A stretch of 46,082 nt of DNA from Candidatus Poribacteria bacterium (GCA_003635255.1 PYJC01000163.1:13614-59695); one strand, 5' to 3'; shown: positions 16,478 through 25,120, numbered from the stretch's first letter. Made by a program: numbers and translations. The notes: generated by a model not told the origin, from the sequence alone.

Positions 16478-18079
16478 CTATTCCTCAACCACAACAAGTC
16501 GTTGATTCGCTTGCACATCCGTCAACGTCTGCACAGTTCCACTCGGCCACTGGATAACAATCCGATCCACTTTCGCGTGATGCGCCAATCCAAATTCGAC
16601 ATCAGGGCTGCTCTGTGAAAGGTAGCTGTCCCCTGCTGTTACCTGCTGGATCTGATGAAGTTCACCCGCACTCACTTTAACAACGGCACCGACACCGTCC
16701 CGATTGCTCACCGTGCCAACCGTGCGAATTTGGAGCCAGTGCTGCCGATTCCCACCGTCATTTCGGAGCAACGTCGGCTTCGCACCGCTATTGACGATAA
16801 ACAGATCCAAATCGCCATCGGCATCGTAATCCCCGGTTACGACCCCTCTGCCAACACCATACGCCTCAGATTCCCGGAGACCGACAGCCTCAGAAATATC
16901 CGTGAATGTGCCGTCGCCGTTATTTTGGAGGAAGACATCCGCTTGTCCGTGTGCTTCCCATGAAGCCGGGTCGATATGCCCCGCCGCGAAAAATATATCC
17001 AGATCACCGTCGTTGTCCGCATCAAAAAACGCAGTGCCCCAGCATGTTTTTCCTAACCCAGACTCAAAAATACCGCTCCGCGCGGAGACATCGCTAAATG
17101 TGCCATCACCATTGTTTCTATAGAGGACATTGTTCTCATCAAGCCAGTTTGTAACAAAGAGATCCAGATCACCGTCGTTGTCATAATCACCCCAAGTGAC
17201 TCCCATCCCACTTCGGATGTCGCCGGTTCCACTCCTGGCATCGGGTTGATTCGTATTCATAAAGGTTAATTCACCATCGTTGCGGTAGAGGATATTCTGG
17301 TCAGTATCATTCGCGAGATAGAGATCCAGATCGCCATCGGCATCATAATCCGCCGCGGCGACACCGAGGGTCAGGTGAAACCCGCCGTTCACCTTCGCAG
17401 CGTCCGTGATATTGATGAACCCGCCGTCCCCTTTGTTCAGATAGAGAATATTTGTTTGTCCGAAGAAATCGTAAGGAAAGAATACCTCATCGCCTTGTGG
17501 AACTTTGCTATATTCAATATAGTTACCCACGTAGAGATCGAGATAACCGTCAACATCATAATCACCCCATGCGATACCAGCACCAAAGCCGTTATGCCCG
17601 ATCCCGCCCGCGCCAGAGGAGAAGCGTTTGAAGGTGCCATCCCCATTGTTCCGATAAAATTGATTCGCCTTATAGTTCGTGACATAGAGGTCGGCATCAC
17701 CGTCGTTATCGTAGTCTGAAAAGGCACACCCCATACCCCACTCAGTATCACCAACCCCAGCCGCATCGGTGACATCGGTGAAAGTACCATCCCCGTTGTT
17801 TCGATACAGCGTGTTCTTCGGCAGCACCGCATCCGGTGCGGGGCGTACCAATGCACTGTTGACGATATAGAGATCAAGTCTACCGTCATTGTCATAGTCC
17901 CGCCACGCCGCACCCGAACCGACAAGTGCCGGCACTACACGGTGATCAATGCCACCAGCATGTTCAAAATGGATGCCCGCCTGTTCAGTGACATCCACAA
18001 ATCGGATGTCGGATGCATAACTGTTGAATATAAATGCCCAACTCAAAATTACGATAACATTTTGGAGCGTCTGCTGCAT
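16478..18079 (-). CDS. CRTAC1-like FG-GAP/VCBS repeat protein with ASPIC/UnbV domain
   Basis: The 533-residue protein has a signal peptide (VIVILSWAFIFNSYAS) and then repeated units of the form D-Y-D-N-D-G-D-x-D-L-[FY]-[IV]-[TVA]-N followed by LYRNNGDGTFTDV. This is the FG-GAP/VCBS calcium-binding propeller repeat; about seven units are visible. The C-terminus (RNDGGNRQHWLQIRTVG...IQWPSGTVQTL) matches the ASPIC/UnbV domain of CRTAC1 proteins. The DxDxDG loops probably bind calcium. Such proteins are exported and act in adhesion or as structural surface proteins; the precise partner is unknown. It is separated by 176 bp from the malectin-like pair transcribed in the same direction. Confidence 0.88.
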   Translation of the reverse strand: MQQTLQNVIVILSWAFIFNSYASDIRFVDVTEQAGIHFEHAGGIDHRVVPALVGSGAAWRDYDNDGRLDLYIVNSALVRPAPDAVLPKNTLYRNNGDGTFTDVTDAAGVGDTEWGMGCAFSDYDNDGDADLYVTNYKANQFYRNNGDGTFKRFSSGAGGIGHNGFGAGIAWGDYDVDGYLDLYVGNYIEYSKVPQGDEVFFPYDFFGQTNILYLNKGDGGFINITDAAKVNGGFHLTLGVAAADYDADGDLDLYLANDTDQNILYRNDGELTFMNTNQPDARSGTGDIRSGMGVTWGDYDNDGDLDLFVTNWLDENNVLYRNNGDGTFSDVSARSGIFESGLGKTCWGTAFFDADNDGDLDIFFAAGHIDPASWEAHGQADVFLQNNGDGTFTDISEAVGLRESEAYGVGRGVVTGDYDADGDLDLFIVNSGAKPTLLRNDGGNRQHWLQIRTVGTVSNRDGVGAVVKVSAGELHQIQQVTAGDSYLSQSSPDVEFGLAHHAKVDRIVIQWPSGTVQTLTDVQANQRLVVVEE

Positions 18080-18389
18080 TCAGAACCTTCTCTGCGTGTT
18101 GGAGTGCGTTTGTAATTACATATTATACACAAAACCGCAAGTCCGTTGTATCTTAATTTCGCGCTTGCATCCCCAACCTCGTTATGCTATAAACATATCG
18201 CCATTACAAGGCTAACAATTGAAAACCATACCTCTGACAGCCGATGGCTAATTGCCGATTTCTGACAACCGACGGTTGATGGCTAACGGCTAACACACTG
18301 ATAATTTAGTTGCAATTGTCGTAAAAATGTGTTAAAATACATAGGAGATAACGTAGTAGAGCCAATCGTTCAAGTGAGAGGGCCTGCAA
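18080..18389. other. 310-bp divergent intergenic region
   Basis: It contains a CTGA-type repeat patch at about 18232-18293 (GACAGCCGATGGCTAATTGC and following GACAACCGACGGTTGATGGC) and the HNH gene promoter at 18310-18338. Nothing else was recognised. Confidence 0.6.
18310..18338 (+). promoter_or_regulatory. promoter of the HNH-rnpA-yidD-yidC operon
   Basis: TTGCAA (18310-18315), 17-bp spacer, TAAAAT (18333-18338); expected start about 18345, 45 bp before the GTG at 18390. Confidence 0.6.
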
Positions 18390-18902
18390 GTGGAAATGTC
18401 TGTCTTAGTACTCAACGCAAGTTACGAAGCGATCAACGTTTGCAACCTCCGGCGTGCTATGAAAATGGTTTTCAAAGGCACCGCACAGACGGAAGAAGTC
18501 TCAGATGTCGAAATTAATTCACCAAGTGCTGCGATAAAAGTACCGCATGTCATCCGTTTGGTGAGATATGTTCACGTCCCGCGGAGTGTCGTCAAATTTT
18601 CACGAAGGAACGTCCTTGTCCGTGATCAGTACACATGCCAATACTGTCGAGAGGAGTTTCCAACCGTGCATCTCACATTAGACCATGTGGTCCCGATCTC
18701 TCGCGGCGGTGAAACGACATGGGAAAACGTCGTGACAGCCTGCAAAAAATGTAATAACAAAAAGGGCAATAGTATGCTCTACGAGACGCGCCTGAAACTT
18801 GCGCGTCAACCCAAAACACCATCAATTTTAACGTATTTGCAACTCAATCGCCATTTTCGCGGGTGCCACCCGTCATGGAGAAAGTATCTGTATATCAACT
18901 AA
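18390..18902 (+). CDS. HNH endonuclease family protein
   Basis: The 170-residue protein has the small bacterial HNH domain: two-Cys knuckle CQYC, the LDHVVPISRGGETTWENVV core (catalytic His and Asn) and CKKCNNKKGN, i.e. C-x2-C...DH...N...C-x2-C. The N-terminal VLVLNASYEAINVCNLRRA is typical for a widespread family of stand-alone HNH proteins, common outside restriction systems. GTG at 18390 or ATG at 18396 can serve as start. The gene lies 3 bp upstream of rnpA, in the slot that rpmH (ribosomal protein L34) usually fills. Nuclease activity is expected from intact residues; its biological role is unknown. Confidence 0.88.
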   Translation: MEMSVLVLNASYEAINVCNLRRAMKMVFKGTAQTEEVSDVEINSPSAAIKVPHVIRLVRYVHVPRSVVKFSRRNVLVRDQYTCQYCREEFPTVHLTLDHVVPISRGGETTWENVVTACKKCNNKKGNSMLYETRLKLARQPKTPSILTYLQLNRHFRGCHPSWRKYLYIN

Positions 18903-18905
18903 ATC

Positions 18906-19316
18906 ATGCAAGATCCCGAAAAACTGAAAAAGCGTTGGGAATTCCAGCGTGCTTATCAGAAGGGCAGTAAGTACTGGAATCGCTATTTCGTGATATACGT
19001 GCTCCACACCCGTTTCAATTACCTCCGGTTAGGGATAACCGCCAGTAAAAAAGTCGGAAAGAGCGTCCAGAGGAATCGCGTCAAAAGGTTAATTCGTGAA
19101 TCGTTTCGGCAATTACGCCCTCGGATAAAAACAGGATATGATATTGTAGTCGTCGGCAGGACACCCGCCTGTCAACTTACATGTCAGGAAGCGCAAGATA
19201 AATTAGCTGCCCTATTTCGGAAAGCGTCAATTTTAAATGATTCGCCCAGTACGACAAAAGAGGAACAGCGGCGTGCCACATTGCAAACATCAGCAAACAC
19301 ACATGAAGCAGCATAA
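18906..19316 (+). CDS. rnpA: ribonuclease P protein component
   Basis: The 136-residue protein carries the RnpA signature [22 protein letters not shown] (here split by positions about 45-66; the RNRVKR basic helix contacts RNase P RNA and the pre-tRNA leader) preceded by LGITASKK. The start is in keeping with the [12 protein letters not shown]-terminal family pattern. The C-terminus has about 20 extra residues compared with Escherichia coli RnpA, overlapping the yidD start. It follows the HNH gene by 3 bp. The P RNA gene was not found in the window. Confidence 0.93.
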   Translation: MQDPEKLKKRWEFQRAYQKGSKYWNRYFVIYVLHTRFNYLRLGITASKKVGKSVQRNRVKRLIRESFRQLRPRIKTGYDIVVVGRTPACQLTCQEAQDKLAALFRKASILNDSPSTTKEEQRRATLQTSANTHEAA

Positions 19317-19554
19317 AACGCAGCAGTTAGAAGTCGCACCCGGTAGAACGACGATACTCACATACCCGATCCGATTTTATAGACGCTTTATCTCACCGTT
19401 ACTCCCACCTTCGTGCCGTTTCTACCCTACATGTTCGCAATACGCACTTGAGGCTTTAAAGCGGTACGGAACGCTCAAAGGGTGTTGGCTAACACTTAAA
19501 CGACTTTCAAAATGCCATCCTTATCATCCGGGTGGCTTTGATCCGCTAAAATAA
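19303..19554 (+). CDS. yidD: membrane protein insertion efficiency factor YidD
   Basis: The 83-residue protein contains [20 protein letters not shown] followed by [14 protein letters not shown] and [12 protein letters not shown], an almost complete match to the YidD family. YidD assists Sec/YidC-dependent insertion of membrane proteins at the inner membrane. The ATG at 19303 overlaps the end of rnpA by 14 bp; an ATG at 19237 would add unrelated residues. The position between rnpA and yidC is the conserved order in most bacteria. Confidence 0.94.
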   Translation: MKQHKTQQLEVAPGRTTILTYPIRFYRRFISPLLPPSCRFYPTCSQYALEALKRYGTLKGCWLTLKRLSKCHPYHPGGFDPLK

Positions 19555-19604
19555 TAGATGCGGACTTTATAAAAAACATTTAAAATGAGGAGCACCTAAT
19601 CTCA

Positions 19605-21455
19605 ATGGGCAGAAATTACATTCTGGCACTGGTCCTAATGGTTATCGTAATCATTGTATGGCAAGTCGCCAGTCATTATATGCTCAAAAATCGCACTGTC
19701 CCTGAACTCGAAGAAACGCCAACGACCCAAGAGGCACCCACAGCACCAGGAGCAGGCGAAATACCAATTGATCCCACGACGCAGGCAACACCTGAAGGTA
19801 TCGATACACCCCTCAGCCCGGACCTCTGGACAGCGGTTGAGGAGAGTCCAGATGACACAAAAGTCAACGTCCAAACTGATAACTATAGTATTGTCTTTAA
19901 CGAAAAACTCGCAATCGCCAAGCGGTGGCAACTCAACCATTTTCCAGACCGTACAGATATCGCGAATACTCCCTTGAACCTGATTCCAGAGAACGCCCTG
20001 AGCTGCCTCAAACTGCAATTCGCGAATTCGCAGATACAACTTGATGCCCTTCGAGCCACGTGGACAGCAGATAAATCCGAAATCGACATTACAAACGGAC
20101 AGGATACCGCAACACTTATATTTACAACAACAATCGGCGACAAACTTCAGGTAGCAAAGCAGTTCACCTTCAAACCAGATACCTACTTCGTTGATATGGC
20201 GATAGCCTTCCAAAACGTTTCCGATCAACCGCTGCTCATGGGCGGTGCCGAACTCGCAAATGGATATGAACTTCAGTGGGGACGTGGTATCAATGCGGAT
20301 CTGTTACCGCACGAAAAAAGGAGCGGTAAACGCGGGCGACGCGGCAAGGAGGGCGCGAAGGCTTATATCGGAGAGGGTAAACCGGAACGCAAATTGAAGG
20401 CTGAGCAAGCCATGGCAACCGTGCTCTGGGCGGGAATGGACAGCCAGTATTTCAGCGCACTGATGATCCCAGACCCCGAACTCGCAGCAACATATAAACT
20501 CACAGAGACACCGCAAGCAAACACCGCAACAGATATTTCTGTCACCGCACCAACGGACACAGCCTCACTCGTGTTGCGAAGTTTTTACCTCGAACCTCAG
20601 CAGACGGAGATGCATACCTTCCGGCTATACGTCGGACCGAAGGACGATACGATTCTAAAGAGTATTGAAACGCCAAACGCGCCAGATAACCCACTTCGCC
20701 TGTCGAAAATTATTGACTTCGGATTCTTCTGGTTCATCGCTTGGGGAATGCTCTGGATATTCAAAGGGTTGCACGCCGTCCTCGGGAACTACGGCCTCGC
20801 GATTATTCTGCTGACAGCCTTAGTGAAGTTAATCTCTTATCCCTTCACGCGTAAAGCACACAATTCCATGAAGAAGATGCAGCAACTTCAACCGCAGCTG
20901 CTGGAGTTGAAGGAGAAATATAGGGACGATCCACAGAAACTCAATCGCGCGACAATGCGGCTCTATAAGGAAAACGGGGTCAACCCGTTAGGTGGCTGTA
21001 TCCCATGGCTCCCACAAATTCCGATTTTTTGGGCACTCTTCGCACTTCTCGGAAGCGCAGTAGAGTTACGCGGGGCACCTTTCTTACTTTGGATTGACGA
21101 TCTCTCTGCACCAGATACTTTAATCGAGCTGCCTTTCACGATACCGTTGCTTGTCACAGAGATAGATGCTATCCGCTTATTACCGATAATAAATGGTCTC
21201 ACAACGTGGCTCCAACAGAAATTTGTCGGCAATATGACACCCACGACAGACAACATGCAAGCGAAATTAATGCAATTTATGCCACTCATCTTTATCTTTA
21301 TTTTTTACAACTGGGCATCGGGATTCGTGTTGTATTGGTTATGCAACAATGTATTTACGATAGCACAGCAATACTTACAAAATCGAAACGCGACTGATGA
21401 GGAACCTATCGCAACAGTAGATACGAAAAAACGGAACAACGCCAGACAGAAGTAG
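19605..21455 (+). CDS. yidC: membrane protein insertase YidC
   Basis: The 616-residue protein starts with a membrane anchor (NYILALVLMVIVIIVWQVA), then a proline/threonine-rich linker (about 35-65) and a large beta-rich periplasmic domain. It ends in the Oxa1/YidC core from about 370: FGFFWFIAWGMLWIFKGLH, NYGLAIILLTALVKLISYPF, and VNPLGGCIPWLPQIPIFWALF, with a final FVLYWLCNNVFTIAQQYL. The periplasmic P1 domain is the Gram-negative type. YidC inserts and folds inner membrane proteins alone or with SecYEG. It is in the rnpA-yidD-yidC-jag-mnmE cluster. A basic insertion (KRSGKRGRRGKEGAK) in the P1 domain is unusual. Confidence 0.96.
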   Translation: MGRNYILALVLMVIVIIVWQVASHYMLKNRTVPELEETPTTQEAPTAPGAGEIPIDPTTQATPEGIDTPLSPDLWTAVEESPDDTKVNVQTDNYSIVFNEKLAIAKRWQLNHFPDRTDIANTPLNLIPENALSCLKLQFANSQIQLDALRATWTADKSEIDITNGQDTATLIFTTTIGDKLQVAKQFTFKPDTYFVDMAIAFQNVSDQPLLMGGAELANGYELQWGRGINADLLPHEKRSGKRGRRGKEGAKAYIGEGKPERKLKAEQAMATVLWAGMDSQYFSALMIPDPELAATYKLTETPQANTATDISVTAPTDTASLVLRSFYLEPQQTEMHTFRLYVGPKDDTILKSIETPNAPDNPLRLSKIIDFGFFWFIAWGMLWIFKGLHAVLGNYGLAIILLTALVKLISYPFTRKAHNSMKKMQQLQPQLLELKEKYRDDPQKLNRATMRLYKENGVNPLGGCIPWLPQIPIFWALFALLGSAVELRGAPFLLWIDDLSAPDTLIELPFTIPLLVTEIDAIRLLPIINGLTTWLQQKFVGNMTPTTDNMQAKLMQFMPLIFIFIFYNWASGFVLYWLCNNVFTIAQQYLQNRNATDEEPIATVDTKKRNNARQK

Positions 21456-21556
21456 AACTCATAAACCAACTTTATAGGGCAAAGTTTCCAGACCGCAGCC
21501 TTGCACCGCATCAACAACTTCACTGCTGGAAACGTTATTCGAGGAGGACATAACCT

Positions 21557-22180
21557 GTGCAACACTATATTGAAACCGAAGGCGACACAGTGGAGGAAGC
21601 AATTGAACACGCACTCAACGAACTCGAAGCAACCCGGGAGCAGGTTACAATCGACATCGTCAATGAACCGACGAAAGGGATTCTGAATTTCGGCGCAAAA
21701 CCGGCGAAAATCCGAGCTACGCTCAAGCAAGATGTCTCTTCTGCACCAGAGACAATCCTGAAAGAAATTCTTAACAGGATGCAAATTGATGCCGAAATTG
21801 AGAGCAGTTTCATTGACGGAAGCACGCATCTCAATATCCTCACGGACATGCCTGCCTTGCTTATCGGAAAACACGGACAGACCCTTGATGCTATTGAACG
21901 GCTTCTTAATTGTATCATCAATAAAGCCTCACTTGTAAAAAGAAGGGTGTTTGTCGATACCCAAGGCTACCGAGAACGTCGAGAAGAACGGCTCATTGAA
22001 ATGGCACACCAAGTAGCAGAAAAAGTCAAATATACTGACCGAGAGGTTGTCCTCGCACCAATGTCCGCACGCGACCGGCGCATCATTCATGTCGCTTTAA
22101 AAGAAGACGATGTCGTGTCTACCTATAGTCAAGGTGAAGGTGAAATGCGGCGTGTCGTCGTTACAACGCAACAGCCTTAA
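21557..22180 (+). CDS. jag: Jag/KhpB RNA-binding protein
   Basis: The 207-residue protein has the three parts of Jag (KhpB). The Jag_N domain is at about 1-50 (GDTVEEAIEHALNELEATRE and GILNFGAKPAKI), the KH domain at about 80-150 (LIGKHGQTLDAIERLL with the GxxG-type loop), and the C-terminal R3H domain contains MSARDRRIIHVAL (R-x3-H). It binds single-stranded RNA and in other bacteria affects cell envelope growth. The start is GTG with GGAGG 9 nt upstream. It lies between yidC and mnmE in the conserved order. Confidence 0.92.
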   Translation: MQHYIETEGDTVEEAIEHALNELEATREQVTIDIVNEPTKGILNFGAKPAKIRATLKQDVSSAPETILKEILNRMQIDAEIESSFIDGSTHLNILTDMPALLIGKHGQTLDAIERLLNCIINKASLVKRRVFVDTQGYRERREERLIEMAHQVAEKVKYTDREVVLAPMSARDRRIIHVALKEDDVVSTYSQGEGEMRRVVVTTQQP

Positions 22181-22255
22181 TCAAACGATGCTATTTAATT
22201 GCTCTGTCCTTTTGTGGATCTCCCAGAGCCGTATCTATGCGTCAGGTCCAATGAA

Positions 22256-23644
22256 ATGAAATTCCACGATACAATTGCAGCCATCGCAACAGCACGCGGT
22301 GAAGCCGGTATCGGTATCGTCCGAGTGAGCGGTTCGCTTGCACTACCGATCGCCGCTGAAGTCTTCCGATCACCGCGCGTAATATCCCCGACCGAACTGC
22401 CGACGCATACGCTTACTTATGGGCATGTCATAGATGCAACGGCATCCGATGAAGTTATTGATGAAGTTCTACTCGGTGTCATGCACGCACCGAGAACGTA
22501 TACTGGGGAAGACATCGTCGAATTTAATTGCCACGGCGGAATAGTCCCGCTCACAGCGGTGTTAGACTTAGTGGTGAAAAACGGCGCACGGATAGCAGAG
22601 CCGGGCGAATTTACAAAACGTGCTTTTCTTAACGGCAGACTCGACCTCGCACAAGCCGAAGCCGTCGCAGAACTCATCGCCTCAAAGACAGACCTGAGCC
22701 GGAAAATCGCTGTAGAGGCACTCGCTGGTAAACTCTCCGATACTGTTAATCGTTTGAGTGATCGGCTCGCAAGTTTACTCGCAGAAATTGAGGCTTCTAT
22801 TGATTTTCCTGAGGAAGACCTGGATTTCATGAAAGTGGAGGCGCAACTCGAAACCGCACGTGCAATTCAGACCGACTTAACTACACTCCTCGAAACCGCC
22901 GCCGAAGGTAGGCTTATCACGGAGGGTGTTAATGTCGCGATACTTGGTAAGCCGAACGTCGGAAAATCAAGTCTACTCAACGCACTTGTTGGAATGACAC
23001 GCGCAATCGTAACAGACATCCCCGGCACAACGCGCGATACAATTGAGGAGACAGTTAATATAAGCGGTATTCCCTTGAAACTCATTGACACTGCTGGAAT
23101 TCGACAAACAGATGACATTGTAGAGCAACACGGTGTTGAACGAAGCAAAGCGGTGCTTGATAGAGCAGAATTGCTACTCCTGATGTTCGATGCATCGCAA
23201 CCACTGAACGATGCCGATCTCGAACTCTTACAGATAGCAGCATCACCAAGGGCAATTCTTATTCTTAACAAGATTGACCTTCCGGTTGTGACAGCACCGA
23301 CAGCACTGCTCGCACACTGCTCGAAGAAACAGGTTGTGGAGACAGCGATTCCTGAACGGAAAGGACTTGAAAAACTAAAAGCCGCTGTCTCTGAGGAACT
23401 ACTTGGCGGTGAATTGAACATCGGGGAATCACCAATCGTGACAAACGCGCGCCATCAGGAAGCACTCCGACGCGCTGATGAAGGGCTTGGTTATGCAATA
23501 GAGAGTCTCGAAAACGGTATGCCGCCTGAGCTGGTTGCAGTAGATTTGCGAATCAGTCTTGATGGTCTCGGGGACATCGTCGGTAAAACAACAACTGAGG
23601 ATATTCTCGATAGAATTTTCTCACAATTCTGTGTCGGGAAGTAA
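22256..23644 (+). CDS. mnmE: tRNA modification GTPase MnmE
   Basis: The 462-residue protein is complete. An N-terminal tetrahydrofolate-binding domain (HDTIAAIATARGEAGIGIVRVSG) is followed by a G domain with G1 GKPNVGKSSL (231-240), GTTRDT, DTAG and NKID. The C-terminal FCVGK holds the invariant Cys of the C-x-G-K motif. With MnmG it installs the 5-carboxymethylaminomethyl group on wobble uridine of certain tRNAs. The ATG at 22256 is chosen because the family begins exactly there; an upstream frame from 22199 adds unrelated residues. It is last in the rnpA cluster and is followed by the MITE. Confidence 0.96.
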   Translation: MKFHDTIAAIATARGEAGIGIVRVSGSLALPIAAEVFRSPRVISPTELPTHTLTYGHVIDATASDEVIDEVLLGVMHAPRTYTGEDIVEFNCHGGIVPLTAVLDLVVKNGARIAEPGEFTKRAFLNGRLDLAQAEAVAELIASKTDLSRKIAVEALAGKLSDTVNRLSDRLASLLAEIEASIDFPEEDLDFMKVEAQLETARAIQTDLTTLLETAAEGRLITEGVNVAILGKPNVGKSSLLNALVGMTRAIVTDIPGTTRDTIEETVNISGIPLKLIDTAGIRQTDDIVEQHGVERSKAVLDRAELLLLMFDASQPLNDADLELLQIAASPRAILILNKIDLPVVTAPTALLAHCSKKQVVETAIPERKGLEKLKAAVSEELLGGELNIGESPIVTNARHQEALRRADEGLGYAIESLENGMPPELVAVDLRISLDGLGDIVGKTTTEDILDRIFSQFCVGK

Positions 23645-23732
23645 CGTTTGTCGAATCAGGATCGTATAGAAGATGAACGCGGTGTTTTTGGTCCCGTCTG
23701 GTTTATCTATTTGGATATTTTTTTAATATGTT

Positions 23733-23825
23733 TAGGACTTACGCATTTTTCCATAGATAACGACGTATGGCGCACTGCAGGCGGGGTTTGAAACCCCGCC
23801 TGCAAAGGGGTCTGCGTAAGTCCTA
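23733..23825. mobile_element. 93-bp MITE with 13-bp inverted ends and 5-bp target duplication
   Basis: Terminal inverted repeats TAGGACTTACGCA (23733-23745) and TGCGTAAGTCCTA (23813-23825) are perfect. Both ends are flanked by ATGTT (23728-23732 and 23826-23830), a 5-bp target-site duplication. No ORF lies inside. The interior holds a palindrome at 23776-23804 with arms TGCAGGCGGGGTTT/AAACCCCGCCTGCA around one G. The structure is that of a non-autonomous DNA transposon mobilised by a DDE transposase elsewhere in the genome. Confidence 0.85.
23776..23804. repeat. perfect palindrome inside the MITE
   Basis: 14-bp perfect arms around a single G, with the GGTTTGAAACC centre shared with the hairpin family at 1782-1796, 7623-7647 and 25121-25144. 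Confidence 0.85.
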
Positions 23826-23953
23826 ATGTTTATAGCACGTTATAGAACACCGTGAAAAAATCACTAACTCGACTATTGAAACTTTATCGTGATGAGGTGT
23901 GTCTACTTCTGTTGGTAAGCGGAAGACGCAGCCTCACAAAGGAGTCATTCGTT

Positions 23954-24151
23954 ATGTTAGCCGCAAAACAACAGTGGTGCCCGCGCTGCAAAAGGCACGT
24001 CCAAACAGAACAGAAGCAGTCCACTGTTGGTAAACAGAAAAAACTCGTCAGAGTTACCATTACCTGCTTCAAGTGTCGTACAACACTATCGAGCAAAACA
24101 ACCAGCGCAGCTGCACTTGAACAAAGCGAATCCGTTTCAAACGAACAGTAA
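23954..24151 (+). CDS. small zinc-ribbon protein
   Basis: The 65-residue protein has two CxxC knuckles, WCPRCKRHV and ITCFKCRTTL, about 30 residues apart with a basic KQSTVGKQKKLVRV in between. This is a treble-clef or zinc-ribbon of about 40 residues. AAAGGAG 9 nt before the ATG at 23954 supports this start over the upstream ATG at 23852. The family is not recognised. Small zinc ribbons of this sort bind RNA, DNA or ribosomes, but no function is claimed. It lies 44 bp upstream of the selenoprotein gene on the same strand and may share its mRNA. Confidence 0.65.
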   Translation: MLAAKQQWCPRCKRHVQTEQKQSTVGKQKKLVRVTITCFKCRTTLSSKTTSAAALEQSESVSNEQ

Positions 24152-24195
24152 CACGCAGACTGCTGATAACTGACAACTATTAAAGGAGAAAACTG

Positions 24196-25110
24196 ATGTT
24201 TAATTTTGTTTTTCGCCGTATTTCACTCGGAATCCTATTGCTGATGATAGGCTTGATACCCGCGCACATTGCGACTGCGGGGGTTGAATGGGGCAAATCG
24301 CTTGAGGATGGCATGAAGGAAGCCGAGAAAACCGGCAAACCCATTATGCTCGATTTCTATACGGATACATGAGGGTTCTGTGATCGGCTGGACGCCGAAA
24401 CATTTACGGATGATCGCATCATTGAGTTGTCCAAAAAGTTCATCCCGATTAAGGTAAACCCTGAAGATCAAGAACGCCCTGAGAATGTAGAAGCCGTTAG
24501 GCGGTATCAAGTTAGCGGATTCCCGACAATCGTCTTCGCAAGTTCAGATGGCGGTATGATTGCCAAACAGGTAGGATTCATCTACCCGAACGACTTCGCA
24601 CCGGTGATAGAAGCTGCATTGGAAAAAGAGCAAACCTTCGTCGAACAACTTGCCAAGCTTGAACAGACACCGGACGATGCCAAACTTAATGCCCAAGTCG
24701 CACTCACCTATCTCGAACGGACGCAGCTCGAAAAGGCACTCCCGTTCAGTGAGAAGGCGTTTAAACACGATCCCAAAAATAGTACAGGGCTACTCCCCGA
24801 ATTGCACAACCAACTCGGACTCGCTTACGGGACTAAGGTTGAGAGTGCTATGGTTAAAAACGCTGAGAAAGCCGCAATGTACTATGAAAAAGCGGTTGCT
24901 CACTTCACAACCGTGATAGACAAGTACCCGAAAAGCGAGGTCAATGAACACGCCCAATACTATCTCGGCGTGATACACGCCATCAAAGGGAATTTTGATG
25001 ATGCAATCTCGGTGCTTGAGAAGTTAATTCATCATACCAGCGATGCAAATATCAAACAGAACACTGAAGCAATGCTGGAACGCGTGAAAGATTTGGCGAG
25101 TTCCAACTAA
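24196..25110 (+). CDS. selenocysteine-containing thioredoxin-like protein with TPR tail (TGA at codon 59 read through)
   Basis: Reading from the ATG at 24196 (AAAGGAG upstream) gives 304 residues if the TGA at 24370-24372 is read as selenocysteine. Residues 1-28 are a signal peptide (LGILLLMIGLIPAHIATA). Then follows a thioredoxin fold of the thioredoxin_7/DUF255-like type: GKPIMLDFYTDT-U59-GF-C62-DRLDAETF, where relatives have FYTDWCGWCKKLDAETF. So Sec replaces the nucleophilic Cys of CxxC. cis-Pro is in VSGFPTIVF. Residues about 150-300 are TPR-like (LNAQVALTYLERTQLEKALPF, HAQYYLGVIHAIKGNFDDAI). A SECIS-like hairpin follows the TGA. It is probably a periplasmic redox protein. Pseudogenisation by a nonsense mutation is the alternative, disfavoured by the intact frame downstream. 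Confidence 0.82.
24370..24402 (+). promoter_or_regulatory. Sec codon with bacterial SECIS-like hairpin
   Basis: TGA (24370-24372) is followed after 16 nt by the apical loop TGGAC (24389-24393) closed by the stem TCGGC/GCCGA. A lower TGT/ACA pair is separated by a small internal loop (GA opposite A). A G in the first two loop positions and 16-37 nt between codon and loop are the published features of bacterial SECIS elements recognised by SelB. Confidence 0.6.
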
Positions 25111-25120
25111 CAACCTCCGA

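Larger units (their letters stand above)
23645..23953. other. 309-bp intergenic region
   Basis: It is mostly occupied by the 93-bp MITE at 23733-23825; the flanks show a T-rich stretch (23711-23725) but no clear promoter or terminator for the neighbours. Confidence 0.6.

Noticed and set aside
24370..24372. Nonsense mutation making the thioredoxin-like gene a pseudogene
   Set aside because: The frame stays open for 246 codons after the TGA with good family sequence, and the TGA is precisely at a redox Cys position with a SECIS-like hairpin. Still kept as the alternative.
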